Shown: in pieces, positions 38,273 through 51,824 of the stretch
How the letters are laid out: each line of letters starts with the position of its first letter
Numbering within the stretch: position 1 is the stretch's first letter
Assembly (NCBI GenBank): GCA_013397845.1
Contig: VZTG01003728.1
Span: forward strand, 134,752-198,751
Direction: 5' to 3'
Length of the DNA stretch: 64,000 nt
Source: Melanocharis versteri
Taxonomy: Eukaryota; Chordata; Aves; Passeriformes; Melanocharitidae
Program-made: the position numbers and the translations under genes
The notes under the pieces: model-generated
What the model was told of the DNA's origin: nothing
Databases searched by the model: none
What the model saw: the letters and a program-made list of their open reading frames with translations, nothing else

Positions 38273-41200
38273 CAGGGATAAGCGTTCACTGTGACCACCG
38301 TGTGATTGCTTGGGATGGGTGCGGCTCTGAGTAGAGACCCGCAGTTGCTATTGCCCTGGATCCCAGAAGCAGTCTTCAGAAACTGCTGCATTGCAGTCCT
38401 CTATAGCAAAGATGTCGTGTATTGGCAGCACTACGAAAAGGAAGCAAAATTACTATGGTGTCTGTTGTGCATCAGAATTTACATTGATGCACCATGTTTT
38501 CCCATCCTGCTTTCTCGTTCCTAAGTCTTCACAACCCTGACTTTGAAAATTAGGGAAAATTGTTGGAGTGTGTGGAGCATGGGAAATCATACCAAGTCAC
38601 TACAAACCAGAAAGAGAATGGTTGCCTGTCAATACTAGGGCAAAAAGAGAAGTCCGTAATCACATTGGTAGTAGTATTTTTACGAAAATGTGCATTTGGA
38701 TAAAGTATCTTGAAGAACTCAGTTTGTTGGTAAGCAACATAATTTATGTAATCTACCAAAATATCTTACTCTTTTTCAACTGTCATTTTGCTCTTAATAT
38801 GTCACAGCATATATTGTTGTTAGGAATTACGTCAGTTTTATGTGCTGAAATCAAGCTGAGAAATTTTTTTTTCAGTACTATACACTCCCTGAACACTATA
38901 TGAGACATAATTTTATAGTTGCTTTCAACCCAAAATCTTGATGGTCTCCTACTCCATGCATCTATTTTTTTCCAAATAGTTACCAACTAATTTCCTGTTA
39001 CATTTGGTGAGGTTAAAACCAAGACTGCCAGATCATGATTGCTTCATACTTCCAAATACAGCTTTTCTTAGGAAACTTTAGAAACATAGTCAGATTTCTG
39101 AAGTTTTGCTTTCCACAGATGAATTTTTTTGAATTGTTTTTAAATAGCCATCATAAAGCTGTGGTTGATTACACTTGAGTAAACTATCATCTGTATGCAT
39201 TTGAATGTGTTTTCCCATGAAGATAGTAAAAACACAAGTGAGGTGAGCTATTTGAAAAATAAAGTGATGGAGGTGAAAGGGTTGAAATCAAACACTATAC
39301 AAGTATTGTAATAGTCTTCACGCGGCTTTTAAGTTTGGCAGCGGTTCCAGTAGGCAGTTTGCTATTGTTTTACTATGCTGTGTTGGAGAACAAAATTGAA
39401 GATACACCTATGACCTTTGAAGAGACATTGACAATGCAGTTTGTGCTCCATTTCTAGCCCTTTTCACTGACCAGATTTCAGGTGTGTGTGGTATACTTAG
39501 CAAATATATAAAGCACAGGAGGAACTGGTTTACAAACATCCAGAACTAATCACTTGTGTTAAACAATTTAAGTTAAAGAATTTGAAATCTGTACACAAAT
39601 AATATTCTACTATATTTGTCAAAGAGAGAGAACCAGAACACACTAAGAGGTTACGTACTTCCTTTGACTACTGCATATGTTTCTAGAAGTGGTTAATTTT
39701 ACTGAAAAGTATGCTTCAGGTTGATTATCAACAAGTTTATTAACCCAAAGGTCAAATAAATTCAGAGTATCTTCTGTAACTGGTTATTTATGGTTTTATT
39801 TTTTATTATTTGGTCCTCCAATATAGTTATACTCAACACCAGGATCTTATATGAAGGAAAATAAAAAGGCATAAAGGCCTCTTTCAGGTGTCACTTTGAG
39901 TATCTTTATGTTTCTATGTCCAAATATGAGGGTTTTTGAAGAGGCAGAATATTAAGAAACTGACATCTTTTACTTGGAAACTAAAGCACCTAGGTTATTT
40001 AGAAATAGAGGCCTTAGAAGCTATTCAGACATACTTTAAGTATAAGTATTAAATTCAGCTAAAACACTAGCCTACTAAGAACACAGAACCACCATCATAT
40101 AAATTGTGGTAATATTTCAAATAGGAGACATAAAGCACTTAGATATTGCTTTAAAAATTCCTTTTCTGTTTCACAACAAAGATAGGATTTGCTGGTTTTA
40201 TTATAATTAAGTTATTGACTCAGTAGATGGCACTCTTCCCTCTGAGTCACCAAGGTGCCTAGGTCATCTGTATTTAAGGTTCCCATTTTTTAGATAGAGT
40301 ATGGAATTGATCCTGACTCCCACTGTTCGTTAGAACATGATCATCAATTGTCATATTCTGACAAAATTTCTCTTTAACTATTACATTCGTGCTTGTCTCA
40401 GTCTTTGCTATTGCTGCTTGATAGCATTTTTTCCTGTGAACTGCTGTGTGTGTTAGTACTAAAATACTTATTATGCCCCCCCCATACATACAGTCCTCCA
40501 CCCTTCACTTCTCAACTTGCACCTAACAGGGCCTGATTGTCAAATCTTTAGTAGCCTAAGTAAGTCTTATGATTTTGATAGAGTTGTGTTCATGCCAAGA
40601 TGAAAATTCTCTGTGTAAAACTTATTTATCTTTCTTAACTTAGTTATCTTCTGATAAATTTTTTGTGAATCATCAAGGCATTCATATGTGTTGATACTCT
40701 GCACTTGCTGTATCCAAACAAGATCTCTTACCATGGGTTCTTATCTGCTAAAAGGTCTGATTGTGCCACTACAGGCATAAATGCAAATAACCGGTAAACC
40801 ATTTTAAATATAAAGTATTTAAATGCATACTTTTAGCATGCATGTTATTGACATTTGCTTGAAAACTGAATTTTACTGCCAGTGTGCTTGGGTCATATAA
40901 AGTTACAGTCTCACAATTTTGACAGTTAGTACCATGCTAACCCGGTTAGTCTGCATCTCCCGAACCCATGGCAACAAGAAAAACTGGGCTTCACTATCTC
41001 TTCATTATTCTTAGTACTTATGCCAAAGACACTGTACTTTTATACCATCCACAGGCTTGTACACCACGTGCTTTTTCTTTTAGCCCTCTGTGTAGCAGAT
41101 CAGGGTAGTCTGGATTCTTCTGTTTTTGTGCAGCCTGGTCATTGAAAAACAATATCCACACCTTCTTCATACCTTTTCTCTAGTTTCCACAGTAAGAGAA

Positions 41201-41319
41201 TTTAGCAAGTTACAGATGGAAATAAGAACCAGGTTTAGAAATATGCCCATATTGTAATGCTGCTCATTCTGTTTTATGATACAGATTTGAAGTAGCATTA
41301 TTGGACACATCCAAAGATT

Positions 41320-41425
41320 TTTGGTTTGTGGGGGTTTTTTTGCTTGCTTGTATGTGGGGTTTTTTTTTGTTTATTTAGTTTGGTTTGCTTTTGGTTTGGG
41401 TGTTTTGGGGGTTTTTTTGAGAGGA
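41320..41425 (+). repeat. T/G low-complexity tract
   Basis: This + strand tract of T runs broken by G (TTGTTTATTTAG, GGTTTGGGTG and similar) is similar in make-up to those near 15.5, 25.4, 54.4 and 59.7 kb. Confidence 0.75.
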
Positions 41426-42791
41426 CAGTTAAATCAGGAAAGACAATCATAAGCTTTTTATAGTATTCAGTGTGAGCTTCCACAAAGCAGAAAAGAATGC
41501 TATATACTTATTTTTTATAATTATGCTTAAGATGCATCTTCTGCTGTTCCCCATGGGTTTAGTTTTACTCTTTAATAGGAGTCCTCCTTTTTCTTTGGAA
41601 TCTAGTAAAATTAAGAGATAAATTCTCTTCAGCCTCCCAAACAGAAATTACAACTGAGGTGTGCTCCTCTGATGGTTTTGTGATGTTTTGTTCCTCATAC
41701 CTGTGATATATTCTCAACCAGCAATCTATGGCTGGTTTAGTAAAAGCCATCAGTTATCTGCCCCCAGGACTGGTGATCTGTTTTATGGTGATGAGCACTG
41801 AGGAGTAGATTCTCCCAGAATCAAATTTCTTTCTGTGGTGACTTTGAAAGCAGAACCATTATTTTATGCCCTTTCCTGCTTTAATGCTCTTTTGTTGCAC
41901 TACCAATCACAACTTCCATTTTTCTCCAGATTGGATGGTAGACCAGCTTTCTTTGTCTAGAATTTTAGATTAGATTTAGACTTTTAGACACTAATACATT
42001 TCTAGTTTCTAGGTTTCTAGATTCTCACCTGCCTGCCGCCTGCCAAAGAAATCTTCACATGACTTGAAGTAGTTAATTACCTGGTTTTTTGCCCAAGCCC
42101 TGCTTGGGCAAACAGATTATCCTGAATATGTCCCCACAGCTTAAGTCCACAATAATTTTGAATCAGTACCTTCATGAGTTTTCAGGGTTTGACAGTTTAC
42201 TCTTAGTCTGCAGTCTGAGTCTTTGTGCATGTGGTATTGCTGTTTGCTGGAAAGAGACACTTTTGTCCTGGGTACTGTAGAAAAAGGATGTTTCTATACA
42301 TGTGCACTTTATTTTTTTTTTTTTAGATGAGCAATCATTGTGACTTTCATAATTCTGAATTGAAAGCTTTTTTATTATCTCTCAGAACCTAGTTGTCATT
42401 CAGGACAATTTTCTGTTTAAGTAATTATTATAATTAGTATTTCTCCAAGTAGAAGAAGATATGTGTCCATATTACAGAAGTTGCTACAGTGACTGACATT
42501 GTTTTTAGCAATCAAACTGCAGAAATCTATTAATGATCTTTGAGTCTTGTATCAGTTTTGGAGGCATGCTGTGAAAACACTTGCTCTGGCATTACAGGTA
42601 CTAAAACAGATCTGTGGATAAATAGAGAAATGTTTTTCCCTTGTAAAAGCAAGTTATTATTAGTTCTTATTAATAAGATATTTCATTAAAATCCTTAAGT
42701 ATCTAGAAACAAAAACTCATGAAATATTGCATTGTTTCAAGTCAAATACTTACTTAATTTTTCCCCAGTTTTAATTCTGATCCTCACCTCA

Positions 42792-42822
42792 CCCCCCCCC
42801 CCCTCCCAAGAAAAAAAAAAAG
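42792..42822 (+). repeat. Adjacent C and A homopolymers
   Basis: A run of about 13 C is followed within a few bases by a run of about 11 A. Such runs are prone to length error and polymorphism. Confidence 0.8.
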
Positions 42823-44680
42823 TTATTTTCAAGAGAGTGAGATAATGTCTGATCTGCTGTTGTTTAAAAAAATTGAAAATGTTGTCAGTAGCATCTCTTA
42901 GCAGTGAGATATAATTTTGGTAGTATGGAATTTGTGTAACCTTACTAATTACTCACTCAGGAATGATGAAATCTTGGAACTCTTAGTAATGGCTTTAGAT
43001 TTGGTATAAGACTAACTGGAGTCTCAAATCCTGGTCAGTCTAATGGAGAAGGAAGAATATTCAGATAATTTAACTAAAATATTCTCTTATGTGTTTGTTT
43101 GGGTTCTTTCTGCACTTGAGACATAGTTCCTAAATGACTTACAGTTTTATATGTTTAAGTGTTTTAAGTACATGTTGCCCAACGTGATTTTTCTGGAAAG
43201 ACTCCTAGGTCTAGACAGAGTAACGCTCAGGCAAGAGAAATGTAAGAGTCTGTGTAACAGTTAGACATGTAAGCAACTTACTAGGAAGTACCAACAAGAT
43301 AAAAGAAGTTAGCTTAGTCCACAAAGCTGACTGTCAAAGTTTCACTGTCAATAAGCTGAGAGTTAATGCAGTTTTGGTCTTGAAGGACAAGATGCCTTAA
43401 GGTCAGAGCAGGAAGGATAGAAACTGCCAAAATTCACTATTTCTTTTCCATATGGCCAGTTATAAAACCTTGTTTTAAAATTAGCTTTGTACTGAGTTGC
43501 TGGAGGAATGACCATCCAATACTGCTGTTTGAATCAAATCGCTGCTGTAGGTATTTGTAATATTATGTTAGGACATCAGGTGTAAATTATTAAAGTTATT
43601 ATTTTTGTTATTTCTGAACATTTTGTTCAGGTTGTGTTCTGAAAACTGTAGAACTTGTATTTTTGGGAGCCGATAACATTCAGCTTCCAAATGTATGTGA
43701 TTCTTTTTCAGACCTTTTAAGATGGCTCTTTGGATAGCACTGAGGTTGCATTTGGATTGCCTTCACACTACTTCAGCCAGACCCATGTAAATCTCTCATT
43801 TATTACTCTCAGCAGCTTGAAAAAGGGAGTGCTAAGTGATTGGATAAATAGGCAGGAAGAGGTACAGGCAGTTCCTTAGCTTGCACATTAATTTAGCTGT
43901 AATGAAAGGTATTTGCTTATATTGTTATTTTAGGACAGTTAGTCCTGCTTAGAAATTGCAAAGTCATAAGTAATGCTGACAAATGTTCATTGTCCAGATT
44001 CTTTCAGAAGAAATTTCTACCCTATGAGCTCTTTCAACCACCTGCCAAAGCAGAGTGAAGTACGTTATGCAATCTGAACAGCGTGTTTGGAATCACTAAA
44101 GAACAAGAAATTTTACTTCAAATACTAGCAAAACCAAGGAATTTTTCAGATGTGTGAAATGCAATCTGTTAGGCCATGGAAGTGTTTATGGGTCTTTGAC
44201 CAAGACTGGTTTTGAAGCTATTCCATTTTAGTCAGATTTTGGCTATGGTTTTTAATTATTTAGTGGTTAAAAAACCCAAGCAATAAACAATAGCAATAGT
44301 ATGAGATGCAGTTGATCAGGAGAATTGTGATGTTTTGCAATTCTATTTTTGATTATGTCTTGAGTCAATTAAGCAGATTGTTTGGCAGTCCAAAAAACTT
44401 TGTTCCTGTATGTGTCCCTTCCTAAAAATGCCATTCTAAATAGTGTGGTGCTGTGCTAGAGGTAGTAACTTTACTGAAACACGTGGCTCTTCATTATAGT
44501 CTGTGCACTGTTAATTTGCCATCTCTCCCCGCGTTACTGGAAGGAAACTCTTCTCCTGCACATTTTCTTAAGTAGCTCTAGAACTTAAACAGATTCATGC
44601 ATCTTGATTTTATAAAAGTTTTAAACTAATAAAAATAAAATTTTAATTCAGATCTTTTGCTTTAGGCTTTTACAAGTTAG

Positions 44681-45635
44681 AATCATAGCATAATAGAATC
44701 ATTAAGGTTGGAAAAGACATTTAAGATTATCAAGTCCAACTGTCAACCCAGCATCACCACCATTAAAACAGATTTTCAGTGTCATATTCACATGTTTTTT
44801 GAACATTTCCAGGGATGGTAATTCCACCACTTCCCTGAGCAGCCTGTTCAAATGCTTTACAACCCTTTCTGTGAAAAAATGTTTCCTAATATCTAACCCA
44901 AACCTCCCCTGGCACAACTTAAGGCCATTTCACCTCATCATGTCACTTGTTGCCTGGAAGAAGAGGCTGACCCTCACCTTTCTACACCCTCCTTTCAGGC
45001 AGTTGTAGAGAGTGATAAGGTCTCCCCTGAGCCTCCTTCCTGGGCTAAACAGCCCCAGCTCCCTCAGGCTGCTCCTCACAGGTCTTGTGCTCCAGACCTT
45101 TCCCCAGCTCCATTGCCCTTCTCTGGCCTGACTCCAGCACCTCAGTGTCTTTCTTGTAGGGAGTGGCCAAAAACTGAGCACAGCACTCGAGGTGTGGCCT
45201 CCGCAGTGCCCAGTCCAGGGGGACAATCCCTGCCCTGCTCCTGCTGGCCACACTATTGCTGATCCAGGCCAGGATGCCATTGGCCTTCTTAGCCACCTGG
45301 GCACACCCTGGCTCATGTTCAGCTGCTGTCACCAGCACCCCCAGGTCCTTTCCAGCCACTCTGCCCCAGCCTGTGGCACTGCCTGGGGTTGTTGTGACCC
45401 AAGAGTAGAACTTGGCATTTTGCCTTACTTGACCTCATACCGTTGGCCTCAGCCCATGATCCAGCCTGTCCAGATCCCTCTGCAGAGCCTTCCTGCCCTC
45501 CAGCAGATCAACACTCCCACCCAGCTTGGTGTCATCTGTGAACTTGCAGAGGTTTATCCACATAATTGATAAAGATGTTAAACAGGACTGGCCCCAACAC
45601 AGTCCTGAGGAACACCACATGGTTTTTTCCAAGTT
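44681..45635 (-). repeat. CR1 3' portion, minus strand (about 0.95 kb)
   Basis: On the + strand it opens with the reverse-complement terminus AATCATAGCATAATAGAATC (44682-44701) followed by TTAAGGTTGGAAAAGACATT, the hallmark of a CR1 3' end. Minus-strand frames give the C-terminal polymerase text (KDLGVLVTAAEHEPGCAQVA, RRPHLECCAQFLATP) and upstream 'FTDDTKLGGSVD', the region right after the catalytic motif. It ends near 45635 by 5' truncation. It is one of the better-preserved copies here. Confidence 0.9.
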
Positions 45636-46561
45636 CTTCCAAGCAAAAGTGGGAATTTGATTAAAGTATTTACATTTGTAAATGACTTGTATTTATTGAA
45701 TAAAGCCATGCTTAACAATAATAGAAACACTAAAATAACTTAAACTGAACAAAAATGAACCAGACTACTTTATAAAACAAAAATTACAGTTAATAAATTT
45801 AAAAAGGAAATCAAATAGCAATAGTTCCTACATGTTGCCCAACTTCTTTTAAAGCATCCTTACTTTATTAAACTTCTAGATTGATCCTTCCTTTTCCATA
45901 AATTTGGGGAGAAGTTAAGTGTTTTGTTTCAATAACTTTACATAACTGAAACTAATAATTAAAAAGTAATAATTTTGTGACCTTAATACAATGAAATTCT
46001 CCCCATTTTTTCAGCCACAATTTAAAGAATATATTTTCTAGGATGTTAACTTTTCTTGTTTGTAGATCTTATGGTGTTTACCTGGCATTATTTATAATGG
46101 TTTAGCTGCATTAATTTCTAAAATTTACTGAGTCAAAAAAAAATAAGGCATTCTTATTTTTCTTTCAACTTAAACTTCCTAGATTTCTTACAGTTAAGTG
46201 TTTTGGGCAGTTGTGTTGGTATTGCAGAAGAGAACGTGCTTTACAGAACAATGTCAGGTGTTTAAAACTTCACAGTCAACTAATTGGGGAAGGAAGTTCA
46301 AGAGGTTTCTTGTGTAGTTGTTAGGAAGATGTAGAATTGTTCCAACTCAGAGTGGAATGGAGAGGGAGCCTCTTCCCCTAGTTTTCTGTATTGTTAAAAC
46401 ATTTAACACTATACAATAACTATGGTTCTAATGATTCTTCCATTTTGAGTATGTAATTTACTTTCCAATTAATATTCTGAAGAGCTGTATTGGAATGTAC
46501 TGTTTATTTTTCCATGATTATTAATTAAATGATGTGAAGATTTTTAGATAACACTTAGTTA

Positions 46562-46765
46562 GAATCTGTTGGATTCAGTCCAAAAGGGACCTCTGGAGGT
46601 CTTCAGTCCAGTGTTATCCACTAAGCAGGGTGAGGTATGAGATCAAACCAGATTTCACAAGACTTTACCCAATCAAATCTTGCAAAACCTTTCTGGGCAG
46701 ACCACTTTGCTGCTTGACTGCCCTCATGGGGATAAAGGTTCTCCTTAGAGCCAGCCAAAATTTTT
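46562..46765 (-). repeat. Old CR1 3' tail, minus strand
   Basis: AGGGACCTCTGGAGGTCTTCAGTCC near the left edge, CTAAGCAGGGTGAGG, and the distal 'TGCCCTCATGGGGATAAAGGTTCTCCTTA' type wording fit a decayed CR1 tail read on the minus strand. It is more diverged than the copy at 44.7 kb. Boundaries are approximate. Confidence 0.65.
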
Positions 46766-49700
46766 GTTCAGCATTTAAAATTTTATAAAACTCATGGGAA
46801 TAATTATTTTAATAGTCTCATGGTAATATGCAGTATGTGGTAAAAAATAAAACAGAATTTCAGGTCAATTTTAATATGAAAGAGTAGATTGTCCATATAA
46901 AAAAAATAATGGAACTTTTCTTTCATAACATCTCTAGGGGGAACCAAACTAGTTTTGGAAATATAACTGTATGTTTTCAGGAAAGACAAAAGTGGCTAAA
47001 TACTTGGTGGGCTTACTAAATGTAATGAAGAGGAATTTATTAATTTATTTTCCCACTTCAAGATAGGTTAGCTTTGAAAGACTAGTTTACAAAGTGAAGA
47101 CTTTAATAGTATGGAAGGTATAAACCGAAGGAATCACTGAGAAATTCTTTTTGACAATCATGTAGTTTTAATGTGGATTTAATAGCTTAGGTTGAAGAAT
47201 TCATATACAGAGAAAGGAGTCCTGATGTGCATCGCTTTGCAAGATAGATCACGGTTTCTGAAGCTCATTTTCTTTTTTGTCAGGAGTAATGAAACAAATT
47301 GCACCAGCTTCACTCTTACATTCTTTAAGGTAAGGGGAAGTGAGAATGTATGGCTGCAGACAGCCTGGATAGATACAGTTGACTAATCCCAACTTGTATA
47401 CAGTAAGAGTAATGTGGTTTATGAGGAGCCACTGCTGTAAAGTCAGTTAATGTTCTCATGGTATTCAGCCATTCATTTACAGCAGTTAGTTGCTGTTGTC
47501 CTTAAAATGATTTGTAAACAGTAAGTTAGACAGAAAATGATAATAAATGCTACACAAACGTTTTTGTCTTCAGTAGAGCTTATATTTCTTCCTGGCTTGT
47601 GTTACATGGAAAAGAAGATGAAACAAAGATTTGCATGCAATTCTGAATTTTATGCATGAGTTCTGCTTTTCATACAGACACACTTCAAAGATCCATGTGA
47701 AGTTCATGTACTCCATTTGCTAGCGCCTTTTAAAAAACTCAGAAAATCAAATTAAGTTCCTTCTGGTCTTAACTGACAGGTTGATGTGCTCTAACAAACT
47801 CAGAAAAGATCTCAGACGTACTTCTCTTCTTGTAAACTTCGTCTGTGTATTTGTTTTAAACTGATCCTCTTTGTTAGAACAGCCTTTGCTTCTGCTGCCA
47901 TTTCATTCTGTCACTCTATGTATTTCTTTTCCTTTCAGCCGACCACAGAATATGTTAGATTCGTACTTTGTTAGCTGTATTTTGCATGTCATCTGGAAAA
48001 CTACCACAGATGTCCAGCACTCAATTGGCTTTGTATTGTTCTTTAAGCAATCGGATCAAATTGTTTGCTGACATTTCTTGAAGAGGAGAAATCCTTTATT
48101 GCAACTTCTTGTAACACATGCTTATAGAAAAAAGTACTAAACTTGTGAAATATATTGCTGTGAGTATGCTCTTAAGACAAAAAATTCTTTTGATTCTAGT
48201 CAGGGTTAAAAATCGTTTGGGTGGAATGACTGTCTTTGTTTTTGACCTTTAGAAGAAGTCAGCAAATAAACTTTATTGCATTGACTAAAGAAGGTTCTAA
48301 TTACTGCATTAAGCTACTGAAATTTAGCTCTTTGTGTAAATATAACTTTGTGATTCTTTAATTGAGCCCAAGCACAGGGTGTACTGTTCTCATTATTTTC
48401 GGGAAAAATAAGTTGTGACAGTATATGTGTAAGAGTTCCAATATTTTTCCCAGAAGTTTTGTACAAATATCAACCAGAAGTAGCAAAAAACAACCACTGT
48501 TCCTAATATTGGATAATATTATTATTTTTCTGAGAAGATTAGGGCTACATGTCAAGTATACATTGTTAATCCAGCAAATTAAATATGTTAAAGATTACTG
48601 GGAAAAGAATAAAGAACCTTATTATGCCATTGATTACACTGGGCATGGTATGCCTAGGTCTTGAATAGTTTGTATCATTCTGGCCTTCTCATCTCGATAG
48701 GTTTTAGGAGAATTGGAGAAGAGAAGCAAGGATGACTGAAAAATACGTTACTTTCTTTACAAGGAATGACTAAGTTGAGGACTTGGAGAAGTCAGTCAAC
48801 TTTTGGAAAAGTCAGATCTGGGACAACACTACAGTGATCTAACCAGTTACAAGATTGTGTGGAGGGCATAAGTGAGAAAAAAATCATTCATAGCATCTTT
48901 CACCACAAGAACTTGAGGCTGTCCAGAAAATATAGAAGAAGAAAGACTCAAAAGGAGAAGGGAGGCAGCCCTTTTTAATGCAAGGTTTAGCTAATGTTGA
49001 AACTTCTTGGCAAGTCACTTTATGGAAGCTGGACATATGTATGGGTTGAAAGGTTGGCTGGGCAAGTTCACAGAAGAAAAATCCATTCAAAGTACTAAAT
49101 ACACAGAACCACATCTGTCTCAAAAATTCTGAGCCAAAAATAGTTGGGAGAGTACTGGTATAATTGACATTTTATGCTTGCAGTGGTGTTATTCTTTCTT
49201 GGGCCTTCTCTGAGTTCGTTGTGAAGGCAGGCTGTTGGCATAGTGGGATCTGTGGTCTGGCCCATGTTGCAATTCTTAGGTTCTTCTGTACCAGGTGTGG
49301 TCCGTCATCCTAATGAAATGCTACCCTTTACAGCCAATGCTTAGCCTTTTATGCCATATGCAGTGTGAGTAAGGGTAAATAAAGTGGACATTTTGTGGAC
49401 GTGTGACCTTCTCAGAGATTGTAAACTAATTGTTTACAATATTCAGAAATTTTGAAGAAAAAGGCATACCCGCAGCAAAATCATAGAAAGAAATCATAGA
49501 AAAAACTTAGAAATTTATGTGCAATATGTTATTTCTCTAACTTATCTAATTTATTTCTGTACAACAGAACTAAAACTTTGTTAGTAATCATAGCTGTTAG
49601 CTGTGTTTCCCTTCTGCCAGAGGTCTAGACTAGTTGCTTCCTATTTTCTGCTGTGTGGCAGGATGCCCCCAACCACGCCTATGTAATTAGTTTTGCTAGC

Positions 49701-50824
49701 TTTCCTTTTCCCCAGACTTGGTTGCATTAGCACACTCTAAAAACTGCCCCTCAAGCTGCTTGAGCTCTTCAGTGTCAACGTCCTTTGGAAAAAAGCTTTA
49801 CATATTAGTTTTCAGACTTATCCTGAATGTACTGATAGAGAAATTATTTGTAGTGTACTTAGAGTAGATATGTAGAAATTTCTGGTTTATTCTCTAGCCC
49901 AATTTGAGCTAGCTACATCTGTGTAACTCCATCTAAATTTTGGCTCAATACTGAGAGTGCAATAAAAGTTTCAAACACTTTTGGGGTTCAGAATACAACA
50001 AATTAAGTATTTCCTACATTCTGTTGATAGTGCAAATACTGGATCTCTAAGTTATCACTGAATATTATTGAAATCACCACTGTCACACAGGTAGGTGGCT
50101 CCACATTTCTGATGCGCTTGCATAACACTTTTTTGTGTGGATCAGGAGTTATTCTGAGTGTTCTAAGGGCACTGATAATACTAGTGATTGTGATAAACTT
50201 GCAACTGCTATTCTATTGTTACATTGCCAAAACTGATGAATACAAATGACAGCTTCAATTTTTTTTTTCAGAACTGTGTTTATTTTTACTTTTTTGACTG
50301 CATTTGCAGTTTAGAAAAAGTAGTATGGAAGTGTTTCATTTACAGTTATTATTTACAGCAATTATTTAAAAGATTTATATAAATCAGGAGAACTAGAACT
50401 CACACCAGCAATGGTTTTTCTGGCTGTAACTCAGAATTTATCCACCCAAGCTAAGTATCAGAACAAAGTCCAATAGAGACAGACTTTGGTTGTCTATAGC
50501 AGCATTAAAGGCGTGGAAAACTAATAATAGAAAAAGCTAATTCTGATGAGTGATGTGTAACATGTATGTTATTCTTTTCCTTCCTTGGTTTAAATAGCTC
50601 TTTTTGGTTTGAGTTTTTGTGGAAGGAACCAAATAAGACATGTTCTTTATTTTAGGGCAGAATGCTGTTGTGGTGTACCACTTTCTGTAAGGCTAAGGAT
50701 GTGCTGAAATAAAGCTTTTAGAAAGATATCAAAAATACTGTGTGGTAGAGAGTATTACTGTTGGTAGGCTGTGCAAATCTAATGAATGACCAAATTATCT
50801 TAGGAATTATTAATTCCATTGCAA

Positions 50825-50872
50825 TTCTCTGGTATTAGTGACATCCAGTTCTCTAGCATTAGTGACATTGTC
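50825..50872 (+). repeat. 24-bp tandem duplication
   Basis: Two abutting 24-base units begin TTCTCTGGTATTAGTGACAT at 50825 and TTCTCTAGCATTAGTGACAT at 50849. They differ at a few positions. Confidence 0.8.
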
Positions 50873-51806
50873 TGCACTTGCAAATGACCACTTTTTTAAT
50901 ATAGCCAAGTATATGTACACCAAAAAATATGGTGAACGCACAAGCTAGTCACTATTGATTTATTTTTATTTTCTGTACTTCAGAAATAGGAGTTGGAGTT
51001 GTCAGATAGCTTGAAGGTTTTGATCCATTTAAGAGAAGTCTGAGATTTCAGTCTGATCTGGCAGCAGTTCAGTTTATAGTCATAGGTGCTGGAACTAGGT
51101 TAACTTAATTTTTCAAAATTAAAATTTTGCCTTTTTGCCTGGTCTTTTACCTTTATTCAAAAATGAGACATCTGTGATTGGGTATATAGATAAATCATGT
51201 TGCATAGCATGAAGAATAAAAAGTAAAAAATACATAACTCTAATGAACTTCTTAAGTTTATTGTTGAGCAAGGGCGTGTGAGAAGCATAGTCCTTATTTA
51301 AAGAGCTTGTTCTTAAAACCTATAATAATTAAAAAGTGAGTGTCAAAAAGTATAATTTGGTTTAAAAGTGAAAAATAAAACCTTGCTTTCAGAGATAACA
51401 GTTCTGGAAATGTTCCCTAAAAATGAAATATTAATAATTTGCAGTATTTAGCTCTGTTTAGTCTTAGTCAGGAGAGAATCAGGTCTTAGGCTTTCTTTTA
51501 TTTTCTGACAACCTTTTCAAGCGGAGTAACTGGAAAATTGTCTAGTATTATATATATGAAGTGCGTGTTCACCTATCTGAAGCTTATAAAGAGCTTCATG
51601 TACAGTCATACATATTTGTTGGTTTTGTCTAGCCTGAGTTTTCTAACACTTTTTTTTACATTTAAATTCTATCCATCTTGGTAGGTTTTCCCTCAGTTAT
51701 TTGCTGTGACTGTATTTTGGCCTCCTAAACTCCTTTTCATTCAGAAATATTCCTTCAAAAGCCTTGGCTATTTATGCCAATATCTATCTTAAAAATTACT
51801 CATGCT

Positions 51807-51824
51807 TATTGATAGCTATCAATA
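51807..51824. repeat. 18-bp perfect palindrome
   Basis: TATTGATAGCTATCAATA equals its own reverse complement. With a one-base bulge it extends by GCT/AGC on each side. It contains two ATTGAT half-sites, which resemble ONECUT/CUX sites, but binding is only a guess. Confidence 0.75.
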
